From contig DAOQXO010000015.1 of the NCBI GenBank assembly GCA_035342635.1, positions 1-37,191 of the forward strand: a stretch of 37,191 nucleotides of DNA, in the 5' to 3' direction. Shown here one piece after another: positions 21,195 to 29,682 of the stretch; position 1 is the stretch's first letter, and each line of letters starts with the position of its first letter. The notes below the pieces were generated by a model. That model was not told the DNA's origin. It worked only from the letters and a program-made list of their open reading frames with translations, and made no database searches. Position numbers and translations under genes: made by a program. Source of the stretch: CADEFQ01 sp035342635 (GTDB lineage Bacteria > Pseudomonadota > Gammaproteobacteria > Steroidobacterales > Steroidobacteraceae).

Positions 21195-21997
21195 TTGCAG
21201 CAGCTCAGTGTGAACGGCACGTCGATGGTGGCCTGGCTCGGGCGGGCGCCGAGGCCATTCCAGGTGAGGAAGCGCACGCTCGAACGATAGTGGCTGCCGC
21301 TGATCTCGGGGTAGAGCCCGAGCGATTGCGGCACGCTGATGCGCAGCAGCTGCACCGGCGAGTCGCGGTCAAAGGTGATGTGGAAGACACCGCCCTTGGC
21401 GGTTTCCTCCCGGGGCCGGCCGTTCTGGCGCGTGAGCCACAGCAGCTCCGCGATCGAATCGCACAGCGGCCGCAGCAGCGCGAGCCACTCGTTGAAGGCC
21501 TGCGCGCGCGGCTCCGCCGGTTGCTGCAGCCAGTAGTAGTAGTCGGGCAGGTCGAATTCGCAGGTACCGCCCGGGATCGCGCTGCGGTGCCTGATCGCGG
21601 CGAGGAACTCGGATTCCTTCAGCGGCTGCAGGTAACCGGTGCCGGTCCCGAGCAGCTCGGAGCGCAGCCGCATCAGGTTCGACATGACGGTGCGCAGCCG
21701 CGACCCGTCGACATTGGGCCTCGTCTGGAACTCGTGCAGCATCGCGAGCTGGCGCTCGAGCTCCTTCAGCGCATCGGCGCGCACATCGGTGCGGGCCGTG
21801 ATCGCGAGGATGTCCATGAGGCTGGCGACGGCGGCGCGGCTGCTCCACTCGCTCGCATGCTCGTTGTGGTAAGTGGCCTGGCCGTAGAGGAAGTCGATGC
21901 GCAGGAATGTGCGCATGCGCTCATTGAGCGGCTGCTCGAAAACGAGCTCGGCCTCCTCGGGCAAGGAGGCCTGGCGGATGGCCGGGTCCTCGGACAT
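21191..21997 (-). CDS. zapD: ZapD, FtsZ-bundling cell division factor
   Basis: The 268-residue product matches the DUF1342/ZapD family. It has an acidic N-terminus leading to ELVFEQPLNERMRTFLRID, a predominantly helical region, CEFDLPDYYYWLQQP in the middle, and a C-terminal beta domain ending VRFLTWNG...DVPFTLSCC. ZapD cross-links FtsZ filaments by binding the FtsZ C-terminal peptide, which is intact in this genome's ftsZ. The frame continues upstream through coaE, but the ATG at 21997 sits 4 nt after the coaE stop and gives the family N-terminus. It is flanked by coaE and yacG, as in other gammaproteobacteria. Confidence 0.95.
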   Translation of the reverse strand: MSEDPAIRQASLPEEAELVFEQPLNERMRTFLRIDFLYGQATYHNEHASEWSSRAAVASLMDILAITARTDVRADALKELERQLAMLHEFQTRPNVDGSRLRTVMSNLMRLRSELLGTGTGYLQPLKESEFLAAIRHRSAIPGGTCEFDLPDYYYWLQQPAEPRAQAFNEWLALLRPLCDSIAELLWLTRQNGRPREETAKGGVFHITFDRDSPVQLLRISVPQSLGLYPEISGSHYRSSVRFLTWNGLGARPSQATIDVPFTLSCCN

Positions 21998-22001
21998 CCG
22001 G

Positions 22002-22646
22002 CTATTGTGCTTGACGTTGTCCGCTCCCGTAAACGCCTGCGGCGGCGAGATAGGCCGCGTGCAGGCGCTCGACCTGCGCCGCCAGCGCCGCGATATCGCC
22101 GTCATTCTCGATGACGTCGTCGGCGGCCGACAGGCGCGTGGCACGATCGGCCTGTGCGGCGAGCAGGGCGCGCGCCTCGGCCAGCGTGGACCCGTCGCGC
22201 GCCTGCAGCCGGCGGATCCGGGTGGCCTCATCCGCGTCGACGACCAGGATGCGGTCGACCCGCGAGCGCGATTGCCCCTCGACCAGCAGCGGAATCGCAA
22301 GGATCTGGTAAGGACCGCCTGCCTGCTGCGATCGCGCTTCCATTTCCGCGAGGATCGCAGGATGGGTCAGTTCGTTCAGCGTGCGCCGCGCCGCCCGGGC
22401 CTCCTGCGAGTCGCCGAAGACGCGCGCGCGCATGGCTTTGCGATCGAGCGTGCCGTCGGGGGCGATGACGTCCTCGCCGAAAGTCTCGCGCAGGGTCGCG
22501 AGCAGCGGTGTGCCGGGTGCAACCACGTCGCGCGCGATCTGGTCGGTGTCGATGACCGGCACGCCGAGCGCGGCGAAAAGATTCGCGACGGTGGACTTGC
22601 CGCTGGCGATGCCGCCGGTGAGGCCGACGCGAAACACGCCGCTCAC
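22002..22646 (-). CDS. coaE: CoaE, dephospho-CoA kinase
   Basis: CoaE phosphorylates dephospho-CoA, the last step of coenzyme A synthesis. The 214-residue product has the P-loop GLTGGIASGKS (residues 8-18), DTDQIARDVV, LNELTHPAI, a short LID region, and the conserved RIRRLQARDGSTLAEA segment. The start is GTG at 22646, overlapping the pilD stop (GTGA). The same frame runs open into pilD sequence upstream, but family sequence begins only here. The coupling pilD-coaE-zapD-yacG is a conserved gammaproteobacterial string. Confidence 0.97.
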   Translation of the reverse strand: MSGVFRVGLTGGIASGKSTVANLFAALGVPVIDTDQIARDVVAPGTPLLATLRETFGEDVIAPDGTLDRKAMRARVFGDSQEARAARRTLNELTHPAILAEMEARSQQAGGPYQILAIPLLVEGQSRSRVDRILVVDADEATRIRRLQARDGSTLAEARALLAAQADRATRLSAADDVIENDGDIAALAAQVERLHAAYLAAAGVYGSGQRQAQ

Positions 22647-23473
22647 ATTCTTCCCAGGTAGCCCGCCACGATCTGCGGCCCCCAGATCAGCGCAATCCAG
22701 CCCGCGGCCGCGAGGAAGGGGCCGAACGGGATCGGCACACTGCGGTCGCGGCCGCGCACGACGATCAGCGTGATGCCGGTCAGCGCACCGACGAGCGCCG
22801 ACAGCAGGATGATCGGCAGCAGCATCTGCCAGCCGAGCCAGGCGCCGAGCGCGGCGAGCAGCTTGAAGTCGCCGTAGCCCATGCCCTCCTTGCCGGTGGC
22901 CAGGCGGAAGAGGTGATAGACCGACCACAGCGCGAGGTAGCCCGCCAGCGCACCGATGATGGCATCGCGCGGCGCGATGCCCGTATAGCCCATTACACTG
23001 GCGAAGAGGCCGAGCCAGAGCAGCGGCAGGGTGAGCGAGTCGGGCAACAGCTGCGTGTCGAAGTCGATGAAGGTGAGCGCGATCAGAAACCAGGTGAGCA
23101 CGAGCGCGGCGCCCACAACCGGGAGGCCGGCCGGTGCGAACCGCCACGCGATGCCCGCCGACAGGATCGCCGTGAGCAGTTCCACCAGCGGATAGCGCGC
23201 GCTGATCCTCGCCTTGCAGCTCGCGCAGCGGCCGCGAAGCGCGAGCCAGCTGAGCACCGGAACGTTCTGGATCGCCTTGATCGGGGCCTTGCAGGCCGGG
23301 CAGGCCGAGCGTGGCACCACGAGGTTGTAGCGCGGCTCCGTGGGCGTCTCGCGGCCCGCGAGCTCGTCGCACTGGCGCCGCCACTGCCGCTCGAGAATGA
23401 GCGGCGTGCGGTGGATCACCACGTTCAGGAAGCTGCCGACCAGCAGCCCCAGAACGAAGCAGACTGCGATCAC
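22643..23473 (-). CDS. pilD: PilD, type IV prepilin peptidase and N-methyltransferase
   Basis: PilD is the inner-membrane aspartic peptidase that cleaves prepilin leaders and methylates the new N-terminal Phe. It also serves type II secretion pseudopilins. The 276-residue product has the N-terminal methylase domain with the zinc motifs CPAC and CASC, then about seven further membrane helices. The catalytic aspartates are in FIDFDTQLLPD (Asp137/Asp139 region) and in GMGYGDFKL (Asp202). The start is GTG at 23473, overlapping the pilC stop in GTGA. Family proteins often run a few residues longer at the N-terminus, but the membrane helix is complete from this start. Confidence 0.96.
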   Translation of the reverse strand: MIAVCFVLGLLVGSFLNVVIHRTPLILERQWRRQCDELAGRETPTEPRYNLVVPRSACPACKAPIKAIQNVPVLSWLALRGRCASCKARISARYPLVELLTAILSAGIAWRFAPAGLPVVGAALVLTWFLIALTFIDFDTQLLPDSLTLPLLWLGLFASVMGYTGIAPRDAIIGALAGYLALWSVYHLFRLATGKEGMGYGDFKLLAALGAWLGWQMLLPIILLSALVGALTGITLIVVRGRDRSVPIPFGPFLAAAGWIALIWGPQIVAGYLGRM

Positions 23474-24708
23474 ACGACCGCGCCGAGCTTGAAGATCGGC
23501 AGGTACATCGCGATCACGAGACCGCCAACCAGCACGCCGAGGATCGCCATGATCAGCGGCTCGAGCAGGCTCGACATGCTGTCGACCGCGTTGTCGACCT
23601 CGGCCTCGTAGAACTCGGCCACCTTGGCGGTCATCTGATCGAGCGCGCCGGCTTCCTCACCGACCGCCACCATCTGGATCACCATGTTGGGGAACAGGCT
23701 GGTGTTCTCCATCGCGCGCTGCAGGCGCTGGCCGGTCGCGACTTCGTCGCGCATCTTCATCACGGCATTCTCGTAGACGACGTTGCCGGTGGCGCCGGCC
23801 ACCGATTCGAGCGCCTCGACCAGCGGCACGCCCGCGGCGAACATGGTCGACAGCGTGCGCGCATAGCGCGCGATGGCGGACTTGACGAGAATCGGCCCGA
23901 TGATGGGCAGCTTGAGCGAAATGCGGTCGAGCACCTCGCGCATCTTCCTCGAGCGCTTCTTGAAGTAGAAGAAGGCATAGCCCGCCGCGCCGAAGACGAC
24001 GGCCAGGTAGATCCCATTCGCCTGGACGAAATTCGACAGATTGATGACCATCTGCGTGAATGCCGGCAACTCGGCGCCGAAGCCCTTGAACAGGCTCTCG
24101 AACTGGGGAATCACGAAGATCAGCAGGATCAGCGTGACGACCACCGCCACGACCATGACCGCCGCCGGGTAAAACAGCGCCTTCTTCACCTTCTTCTTGA
24201 TCGCCTCGGTCTTTTCCTTGTAGGTCGCGATCTTGTCGAGCAGGTTCTCGAGCGCACCCGCCTGCTCGCCGGCCTCGACGAGGTTCACATAGAGATCGTC
24301 GAAGTACAGCGGATGCTTGGCGAGCGCCTCATGCAGCGAGGTACCGCCCTCGATGTCCTGCTTGATGTCGAGGATCAGCTTCTGCACCGAGGGCTTCTCG
24401 TGGCCGTTGCCGACGATCTCGAATGCCTGCACGAGCGGAATGCCCGAGGCGAGCATGGTCGCAAGCTGGCGGCTGAACACCGCGATGTCTTCCGGCTTGA
24501 CCCTGCCACCGCTCTTGAAGGCCTGCGATTGCTTCTTGACCTTGGAGGGCGCGATGCCCTGGCGGCGCAGGTCCGCACGCAGCGCGGCCTCGTCCGGCGC
24601 CAGGCTCTTGCCCTTGACCCGGTTGCCGCGCTTGTCCATGCCCTCCCACGAGAACGGGATGTCCCGCTTGATCGTGCGGACGCTTGCGGTTGCTGCGATG
24701 TTCGCCAT
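23470..24708 (-). CDS. pilC: PilC, type IV pilus inner-membrane platform protein
   Basis: PilC, of the GspF family, forms the inner-membrane platform on which the assembly ATPases act. The 412-residue product has two repeated cytoplasmic T2SSF domains, the first around FSRQLATMLASGIPLVQAFE and the second around YARTLSTMFAAGVPLVEALE. Three membrane helices are visible, near residues 175-200, 220-245 and 380-405. The ATG at 24708 lies 17 nt after the pilB stop. The length is normal for PilC. The gene order pilB-pilC-pilD is the common one. Confidence 0.97.
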   Translation of the reverse strand: MANIAATASVRTIKRDIPFSWEGMDKRGNRVKGKSLAPDEAALRADLRRQGIAPSKVKKQSQAFKSGGRVKPEDIAVFSRQLATMLASGIPLVQAFEIVGNGHEKPSVQKLILDIKQDIEGGTSLHEALAKHPLYFDDLYVNLVEAGEQAGALENLLDKIATYKEKTEAIKKKVKKALFYPAAVMVVAVVVTLILLIFVIPQFESLFKGFGAELPAFTQMVINLSNFVQANGIYLAVVFGAAGYAFFYFKKRSRKMREVLDRISLKLPIIGPILVKSAIARYARTLSTMFAAGVPLVEALESVAGATGNVVYENAVMKMRDEVATGQRLQRAMENTSLFPNMVIQMVAVGEEAGALDQMTAKVAEFYEAEVDNAVDSMSSLLEPLIMAILGVLVGGLVIAMYLPIFKLGAVV

Positions 24709-24725
24709 GCCCAGTCTCCGTCAGG

Positions 24726-26468
24726 TCACTCGATGGTGACGCTGTTGATCTCTTCGAGGCTCGTCATGCCCTGTTTAACTTTCTCGAGGCCGGAGCGGCG
24801 CAGGTCCCACACGCCCATGCGCTTCGCCGCGTCGCCGATCTGGATCGCGTTGCCGCCTTCCATGATGATGCGCCCGATCTCCTCGGTGACCGGCAGCACC
24901 TGGTAGATGCCGACCCGGCCCTTGTAGCCGTCGGTGCAGGCCTGGCAGCCCTTCGGGCCGTAGACCTTGATGCCGGCCGCCACGTCTTCCTTCGAGAAGC
25001 CTTCCTTGAGCAGTGCCTCGGCCGGCACGTCGACGAGATGCTTGCATTGCGTGCACAGGCGCCGCGCGAGGCGCTGCGCGATGATCAGGCTGCACGAGGT
25101 CGCGATCGCGTAGGGCTTGACGCCCATGTCGATGAGTCGCGTGAGGGTCTGCGGTGCATCGTTCGTGTGCAGAGTCGAGAGCACGAGGTGGCCCGTCTGC
25201 GCGGCCTTGATCGCGATTTCGGCGGTCTCCAGGTCGCGGATCTCGCCGACCATCACCACGTCGGGATCCTGGCGCAGGAAGGCGCGCAGCGCCGAGGCGA
25301 ACGTGAGCCCGACCTTGGGGTTCACGTTGACCTGGTTGACGCCCGGCAGGTTGATTTCCGCCGGGTCCTCGGCGGTCGAAATGTTTGTGTCCTCGCGATT
25401 GAGGATATTGAGCCCGGTATAGAGCGAAACGGTCTTGCCGCTGCCGGTCGGGCCGGTCACGAGGATCATGCCCTGGGGCTTGGCGAGGTTCGCGAGGTAC
25501 AGCTCTTTCTGCTGCGGTTCGTAGCCGAGCGCATCGATGCCGAGCATCGCCTGCGACGGGTCGAGGATACGCGTGACGATCTTCTCGCCGTACAGGGTCG
25601 GGCAGGTGCTGACACGGAAGTCGATCGCGCGGGTCTTCGACAGCTTCATCTTGATGCGGCCGTCCTGCGGCACGCGGCGCTCGGCAATGTCGAGGCGCGC
25701 CATGACCTTCAGGCGCGCGCTGATCTTCTGCGCCAGCTGCACCGGCGGCTGCGCCACTTCCTTCAGCACACCGTCCATGCGGTAGCGCACGCGGTACATC
25801 TTCTCGTAAGGCTCGAAGTGGATGTCGGACGCACCGCGGCGGATCGCGTCGAGCATCACCTTGTTGACGAACTTGACGATGGGGGCGTCGTCGATGTCGT
25901 CGCGGGTGATGCCGCCGTCGTTTTCGTCTTCGCCGCCCGTGACCTCGAGACCCTCGAGATCGACGCCTTCCTCGTCGGTGAGGTTCGGCATCTGGGTGTC
26001 GACCTGCTCGAGCGCCTTGTCGACGGCGCGCTGAAGCTTGTCGTCTTCGACGACGATCGCCTCGATCCCGAGCCCGGTCGCGAACTTGATTTCGTCGATG
26101 GCCTGCAGGTTGGTCGGATCGGCAACCGCGAGGAACAGACGCTTGCCGCGCCGGAAGAGCGGCATCACCCGGTGCTTGCCCAGCAGCTTGTCGCTGATGA
26201 GGCGCACGAGGTCGAGGTCGACAGCGAGGCAGTCGAGGTCGAGCAGCGGTACGCCGAATTCGTGCGAGGCGGCCACCGCGATGTCGCGCGCCTTGGCGGC
26301 GCCCATGCCCACGAGCTGGGTCACGACACCGGACTTGCGCTCCCTGGACGCCTGCAGCGCGCTGTGCATGGTCGCCTCGTCGACGAGCCCGTCCTGCACG
26401 AGCCGCTGGGGCAGCCCGCCGAGGGCGGAGCGAGCGCCGCCGATGGCCAAAGAAGCGTTATCGTTCAT
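24726..26468 (-). CDS. pilB: PilB, type IV pilus extension ATPase
   Basis: PilB is the cytoplasmic hexameric ATPase that powers pilin polymerisation. The 580-residue product has an N-terminal MshEN-type region (about residues 20-170), of a kind that binds cyclic-di-GMP in relatives; Walker A GPTGSGKT (339-346); an Asp box; Walker B with DPDVVMVGEIRD; a His box STLHTND; and the zinc motif CTQC with CQAC near the C-terminus. The ATG at 26468 (MNDNASLAIGG) is chosen over an in-frame extension to 26534 because the family similarity begins near there and a candidate promoter sits upstream. No strong ribosome-binding site is visible. Confidence 0.96.
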   Translation of the reverse strand: MNDNASLAIGGARSALGGLPQRLVQDGLVDEATMHSALQASRERKSGVVTQLVGMGAAKARDIAVAASHEFGVPLLDLDCLAVDLDLVRLISDKLLGKHRVMPLFRRGKRLFLAVADPTNLQAIDEIKFATGLGIEAIVVEDDKLQRAVDKALEQVDTQMPNLTDEEGVDLEGLEVTGGEDENDGGITRDDIDDAPIVKFVNKVMLDAIRRGASDIHFEPYEKMYRVRYRMDGVLKEVAQPPVQLAQKISARLKVMARLDIAERRVPQDGRIKMKLSKTRAIDFRVSTCPTLYGEKIVTRILDPSQAMLGIDALGYEPQQKELYLANLAKPQGMILVTGPTGSGKTVSLYTGLNILNREDTNISTAEDPAEINLPGVNQVNVNPKVGLTFASALRAFLRQDPDVVMVGEIRDLETAEIAIKAAQTGHLVLSTLHTNDAPQTLTRLIDMGVKPYAIATSCSLIIAQRLARRLCTQCKHLVDVPAEALLKEGFSKEDVAAGIKVYGPKGCQACTDGYKGRVGIYQVLPVTEEIGRIIMEGGNAIQIGDAAKRMGVWDLRRSGLEKVKQGMTSLEEINSVTIE

Positions 26469-26506
26469 GCACTTGCAGCAAGCAGTCAGCGACCCGTCAA
26501 GGCGAT

Positions 26507-26534
26507 AGTGTACCGGAGGGCGACCCCCGGGCAA
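26507..26534 (-). promoter_or_regulatory. Candidate sigma-70-type promoter for pilBCD
   Basis: On the minus strand TTGCCC (26534-26529) and TACACT (26512-26507) are separated by 16 nt, with 4 of 6 matches in each element. A TTGACA lies slightly further upstream (26542-26537) but at too long a spacing to pair with the same -10. The position, after the pilA terminator and about 40 nt before the pilB ATG, makes sense for separate pilBCD transcription. Confidence 0.4.
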
Positions 26535-26593
26535 TTGTCAAATCTCTGCCGATGGTCGCACAGAGGGCAGGGAGGCTGCGTGACTCCCCTCCC

Positions 26594-26625
26594 AAAAAAA
26601 GAAGCCCCTCCGGGGGAGGGGCTTC
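26594..26625 (-). terminator. Rho-independent terminator of pilA
   Basis: GAAGCCCCTCC at 26601-26611 pairs perfectly with 26615-26625 around a 3-nt loop. On the minus strand this 11-bp stem is followed immediately by seven T (26600-26594). It lies 24 nt after the pilA stop and separates pilA from pilB. Confidence 0.95.
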
Positions 26626-26648
26626 GTGCAGACAAGCCAGGCCGACGA

Positions 26649-27152
26649 TCAGGTATCGTCGCGGCAGGACTGCGGCAGGAACTTCGGCGTGACGTCGGTC
26701 GAGCCCGCGTCGGACGCGCCCGAGACCGGGTCGGTCAGGCCGGCAACGTCGGCGCCGGTGTAGTAGCCGCACAGCCACACAACGTCGTTGTTGGCGCTGA
26801 TACGCGGCTGCAACGTCAGAGTCGGCGTGGCGACGAGCTGGGCGTTGGCATCGTTACCGTAGGTAATGATGATCGTGCCGTTGCTGACGTCGATGCTCGA
26901 CACGTACTTGCCGCTCGGCAGATTCGCGCCGTCACCGCCGGCCGCGTCCATGTCAGCGGGCCATTCGCCGGTCTGGGCAAAGGTCTCCGCGACACCGGCC
27001 TTGACGGCCGACGCGAGGTTCAGGCCTTCAGTGACCTGCGAGCGGATCGTGTAGTCCTGATACGCCGGGATCGCGATCGCGGCGAGAATGCCGATGATCG
27101 CAACGACGATCATCAGTTCGATGAGGGTAAAACCCTTCTGCATGGTCTTCAT
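26649..27152 (-). CDS. pilA: PilA, major type IV pilin
   Basis: The 167-residue prepilin has a 7-residue leader (MKTMQKG), cleavage before Phe+1, Glu+5, and a hydrophobic N-terminal helix (FTLIELMIVVAIIGILAAIA) that is the classic type IVa signature for PilD processing. The globular domain ends in a Cys...Cys pair (WLCGYY and LPQSCRDDT) that should form the D-region disulfide loop. Its charged and Gly/Ser/Asp-rich content suggests an exposed loop. AAGGAG lies 9 nt upstream of the ATG. The gene is monocistronic: a sigma-54 promoter precedes it and an intrinsic terminator follows. Pilin C-terminal domains vary greatly, so the surface cannot be matched to a known type from sequence alone. Confidence 0.97.
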   Translation of the reverse strand: MKTMQKGFTLIELMIVVAIIGILAAIAIPAYQDYTIRSQVTEGLNLASAVKAGVAETFAQTGEWPADMDAAGGDGANLPSGKYVSSIDVSNGTIIITYGNDANAQLVATPTLTLQPRISANNDVVWLCGYYTGADVAGLTDPVSGASDAGSTDVTPKFLPQSCRDDT

Positions 27153-27161
27153 GTGAATAAG

Positions 27162-27167
27162 CTCCTT
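27162..27167 (-). promoter_or_regulatory. Ribosome-binding site of pilA
   Basis: AAGGAG on the minus strand lies 9 nt upstream of the pilA ATG. It is a near-consensus site, stronger than those of the neighbouring genes, and fixes this ATG as the pilA start. Confidence 0.85.
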
Positions 27168-27232
27168 GAGTCCAGAAATCTTCCAGCCGTTAACCAAATT
27201 CGCGGCGCTGTACGCCTGCAGGGAAAGCATGA

Positions 27233-27248
27233 AGCAACGGGCGTGCCA
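27233..27248 (-). promoter_or_regulatory. Sigma-54 (RpoN) promoter of pilA
   Basis: The minus strand reads TGGCAC (27248-27243), 5 nt, then TTGCT (27237-27233). This matches the -24/-12 consensus TGGCAC-N5-TTGCW exactly. Transcription would start near 27220, giving a leader of roughly 70 nt before pilA. PilR, a sigma-54 activator, is encoded 1 kb away. Confidence 0.9.
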
Positions 27249-27355
27249 GCAATGTGATGTGTATCTAACTTGCTGAATTGGCAGTGTTCGCCGACACGCG
27301 ACGCAGCTATGTCGCACGCGCCTTGTCAGCGCGGCGCGACGCTGTGCTGCTCTTC

Positions 27356-27443
27356 GTGTCAGGAAGTGACACAAGTGGTCACTGCCTTCGTGTGTGCCAG
27401 CTTTCGCTTTGGTGGCGCCACCTGAGAACTGCGTCACAGTGAC
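27356..27443 (-). promoter_or_regulatory. Dyad cluster upstream of pilA, candidate PilR enhancer sites
   Basis: GTGTCA-N5-TGACAC at 27356-27372 is a perfect dyad. GTGAC-N7-GTCAC overlaps it at 27366-27382. GTCAC-A-GTGAC at 27433-27443 is another perfect dyad. They lie about 110-210 bp upstream of the -24 box, the expected distance for an enhancer-binding activator. The TGTC half-sites resemble reported PilR targets in Pseudomonas. The gene-free stretch 27153-27460 holds this cluster, the sigma-54 promoter and the pilA leader; I see nothing else in it. Confidence 0.55.
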
Positions 27444-27460
27444 CTGCCGAGACTTGCGGG

Positions 27461-28213
27461 TCAGGCGAATCGGCGGCGTCGGGTGCGTGCGACGAGGAGC
27501 AACGCGCCGAGAAACAGTACGAACAGCGGGCTCAGGAACACGATCCAGATCGGCGAGAGGTTGCTGCCCGCGACCCCGGTCAGGATGACGAACAGCCACA
27601 GCGCCCCCATCGCATACCCCGACAGGCGGGCGAGCCGCCCGGGGCCGCCGTCGAGCTTGCGCCACGCATGGATCTGCAGGCCCACAGACAGCGGCACGAG
27701 GAGGAAGAACAACTGCGTGACGACGGTCGCGAACCAGCCATATTCGGCGGGCGGCTCGACGATCACGTCCTTCCCGGCTCTCTTGAGCGGCTCCACCCAC
27801 GCGGCCTTCTGCGGCTTCGGCGCGCCCTCGCGCCAGTTCAGGTTCCGCACGATCGAGTCCTCGGCGAAGACGTTGCCGTAGAAATCATTGGCGACGGCGC
27901 GGATCTCGTCGATGGTCTGCGGTTCGTCGAAGGCGAACCAGGCGATGGTCTCGCCACTGCCCGGCGCGTACCGGGGCGAGCCGGAATTGTACAGGCCATC
28001 CAGCACGGGCTGGCCATTGCGGTACGGCAGCAGGACGAGGCGCACCGGGGCATCGGTCGTGTAGACGATGCGGCCGTAGACCGGCGTGTGGGGCGCCACG
28101 GTCGGGACGCCCGCGGGGTCGATTTCGGCCAGCTCGATCTGCACGTTCGGCGTCGGCTGTGCCGGCGCCGACGTGACCCAGATCATCGCCAGGGCAATCC
28201 ATTGCGGCTTCAT
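27461..28213 (-). CDS. Predicted exported protein with three C-terminal membrane helices, unknown function
   Basis: I do not recognise this 250-residue protein. It starts with a probable signal peptide (MKPQWIALAMIWVTSAPAQ). A periplasmic beta-rich domain follows (about residues 20-150) with VQIELAEIDPAGVPT, YGRIVYTTDAPVRLVLLP and an aromatic segment ETIAWFAFDEPQTIDEI. Three membrane helices lie at about 160-180, 198-216 and 221-241, and the tail is very basic (RTRRRRFA). It is on the pilin strand between pilR (92 nt upstream) and the pilA regulatory region, so it may be transcribed with pilSR. Its start, the ATG at 28213, has no clear ribosome-binding site; an upstream extension to 28252 lacks signal-peptide character. 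A link to pili is only positional. Confidence 0.85.
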   Translation of the reverse strand: MKPQWIALAMIWVTSAPAQPTPNVQIELAEIDPAGVPTVAPHTPVYGRIVYTTDAPVRLVLLPYRNGQPVLDGLYNSGSPRYAPGSGETIAWFAFDEPQTIDEIRAVANDFYGNVFAEDSIVRNLNWREGAPKPQKAAWVEPLKRAGKDVIVEPPAEYGWFATVVTQLFFLLVPLSVGLQIHAWRKLDGGPGRLARLSGYAMGALWLFVILTGVAGSNLSPIWIVFLSPLFVLFLGALLLVARTRRRRFA

Positions 28214-28305
28214 GCAAGAATTCTGGAGCGACTCGCCTGCGCGACCAAGCAACGATGTCGATTCATGTGATGCACCTCGCGAATCCGCGGGGCATGCGCA
28301 CCGGC

Positions 28306-29682
28306 CTATTCGATCCCGAGCTTCTTGATTCGGTAGCGCAGCGCGCGAAAGCTCATGCCGAGCAGCTTCGCGGCCGCGGTCTTGTTGTAGCGGGTCTGCT
28401 CGAGTGCCTTGACGATTGCGTCGCGCTCGATGCTGTCGAGCTGCTCACCGAGCGCGCCGCCCCCGATCGTCGCGGCTGCCTCCTGCTGGGCGCTGCCGCC
28501 GGCGGACATCGTGGCCGGCGCCGGATCGCCGAGCATCGGCGCGCGCAGCTGGATGTCACCCGCTTCGATCGTGTCGGTAATGCAGAGCGTCAGCGCGCGC
28601 TCGAGCACGTTCTCCAGTTCGCGCACGTTGCCGGGAAAGCTGTGCGCGGCAAGCACGGCGAGCGCCCCGGCACTGATGTCGGGGGCTTCGACTCCCATGC
28701 GGCGCGACAGCCGCCGGAGGATGGTCGCGGCCAGGTCCGGGATGTCCTCGGGGCGCTCGCGCAGCGCGGGCACGCGGATCTCGATCACATTGACGCGGTA
28801 GTACAGGTCTTCGCGGAAGCGGCCATCGCGCACCAGCGCGGCGAGGTTCTTGTGCGTCGCTGACAGGATGCGCACGTCGACCGGCACTTCGCGGGTCTCG
28901 CCGATCGGGCGCACGGATTTCTCCTGGATCACCCGCAGCAGCTTCACCTGCATGTGCAGCGGCAGGTCCGCGACCTCGTCGAGGAACAGCGTGCCGCCTT
29001 CGGCGGACTGGATCATGCCCTTGCTGTCGGCCACCGCGCCCGTGAAGCTGCCGCGCTTGTAGCCGAACAGTTCGCTTTCCATCAGTTCGGTCGGGATCGC
29101 GCCACAGTTCACCGGCACGAATGGCCCCTCGGCACGAGGGCCGGATTCGTGGATCAGTCTCGCGACGAGTTCCTTGCCGGTGCCCGACTCGCCTGAGATG
29201 TGCACCGGCGCCTGGCTGCGCGCCACGCGCGCGATCATCTGTCGCAGCGTGTCCATGGCGGCGGAATGGCCGATCAGTCGCGGCCCGCGCATCGTCATTT
29301 CGCCGTCGGCGCGCTCGCCGAGCTTGATCGCGCTCGCCACCAGCTTGCGCAGCGAGCCGAGATCGAGCGGCTTCGAGACGAAGTCGAATGCGCCGAGCTT
29401 GAGCGCGCGCACCGCCGATTCGACATTGCCGTGCGCCGAGATCACCGCGACCGGCACGAGCGGCTTGTTCTCCTGGATCCAGGCGACGAGGTCGAGACCG
29501 TCGCCATCGGGCAGGCGCATGTCGGTCAGGCACAGGTCGAAGTGCCGCGTGTTCAGCAGCTCGCGCGCCCCGGCCACGTCGCCGGCGGACGCGGTTTCGA
29601 GGTCCATGCGGTTCAAGGTGAGGCAGACCAGTTCGACGAGATCCGGCTCGTCGTCCACCACCAGCACGGCAGGTCGACTCAT
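28306..29682 (-). CDS. pilR: PilR, sigma-54-dependent response regulator
   Basis: The 458-residue NtrC-type regulator has a receiver domain with phospho-acceptor Asp54 (DLCLTDMRLPDGDG). An AAA+ domain follows with Walker A GESGTGKE, the sigma-54 contact loop GSFTGA, Walker B GGTLFLDEVADLP and RED(L)YYRVNV. A Fis-type helix-turn-helix at the C-terminus reads TRYNKTAAAKLLGMSFRAL. In Pseudomonas, PilR activates pilA from a sigma-54 promoter, and exactly such a promoter precedes pilA here. The ATG at 29682 overlaps the pilS stop (ATGA); a start three codons upstream (29691) is also possible. Confidence 0.96.
   Translation of the reverse strand: MSRPAVLVVDDEPDLVELVCLTLNRMDLETASAGDVAGARELLNTRHFDLCLTDMRLPDGDGLDLVAWIQENKPLVPVAVISAHGNVESAVRALKLGAFDFVSKPLDLGSLRKLVASAIKLGERADGEMTMRGPRLIGHSAAMDTLRQMIARVARSQAPVHISGESGTGKELVARLIHESGPRAEGPFVPVNCGAIPTELMESELFGYKRGSFTGAVADSKGMIQSAEGGTLFLDEVADLPLHMQVKLLRVIQEKSVRPIGETREVPVDVRILSATHKNLAALVRDGRFREDLYYRVNVIEIRVPALRERPEDIPDLAATILRRLSRRMGVEAPDISAGALAVLAAHSFPGNVRELENVLERALTLCITDTIEAGDIQLRAPMLGDPAPATMSAGGSAQQEAAATIGGGALGEQLDSIERDAIVKALEQTRYNKTAAAKLLGMSFRALRYRIKKLGIE

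Noticed and set aside
26594..26625. The A-run plus palindrome as a repeat or CRISPR-like element
   Set aside because: It occurs once, and its geometry on the minus strand is that of an intrinsic terminator directly after pilA.
24684..27257. An 857-codon plus-strand frame across pilB and pilA
   Set aside because: It is antisense to pilC, pilB and pilA and shows no recognisable domain; it also crosses the pilA terminator.
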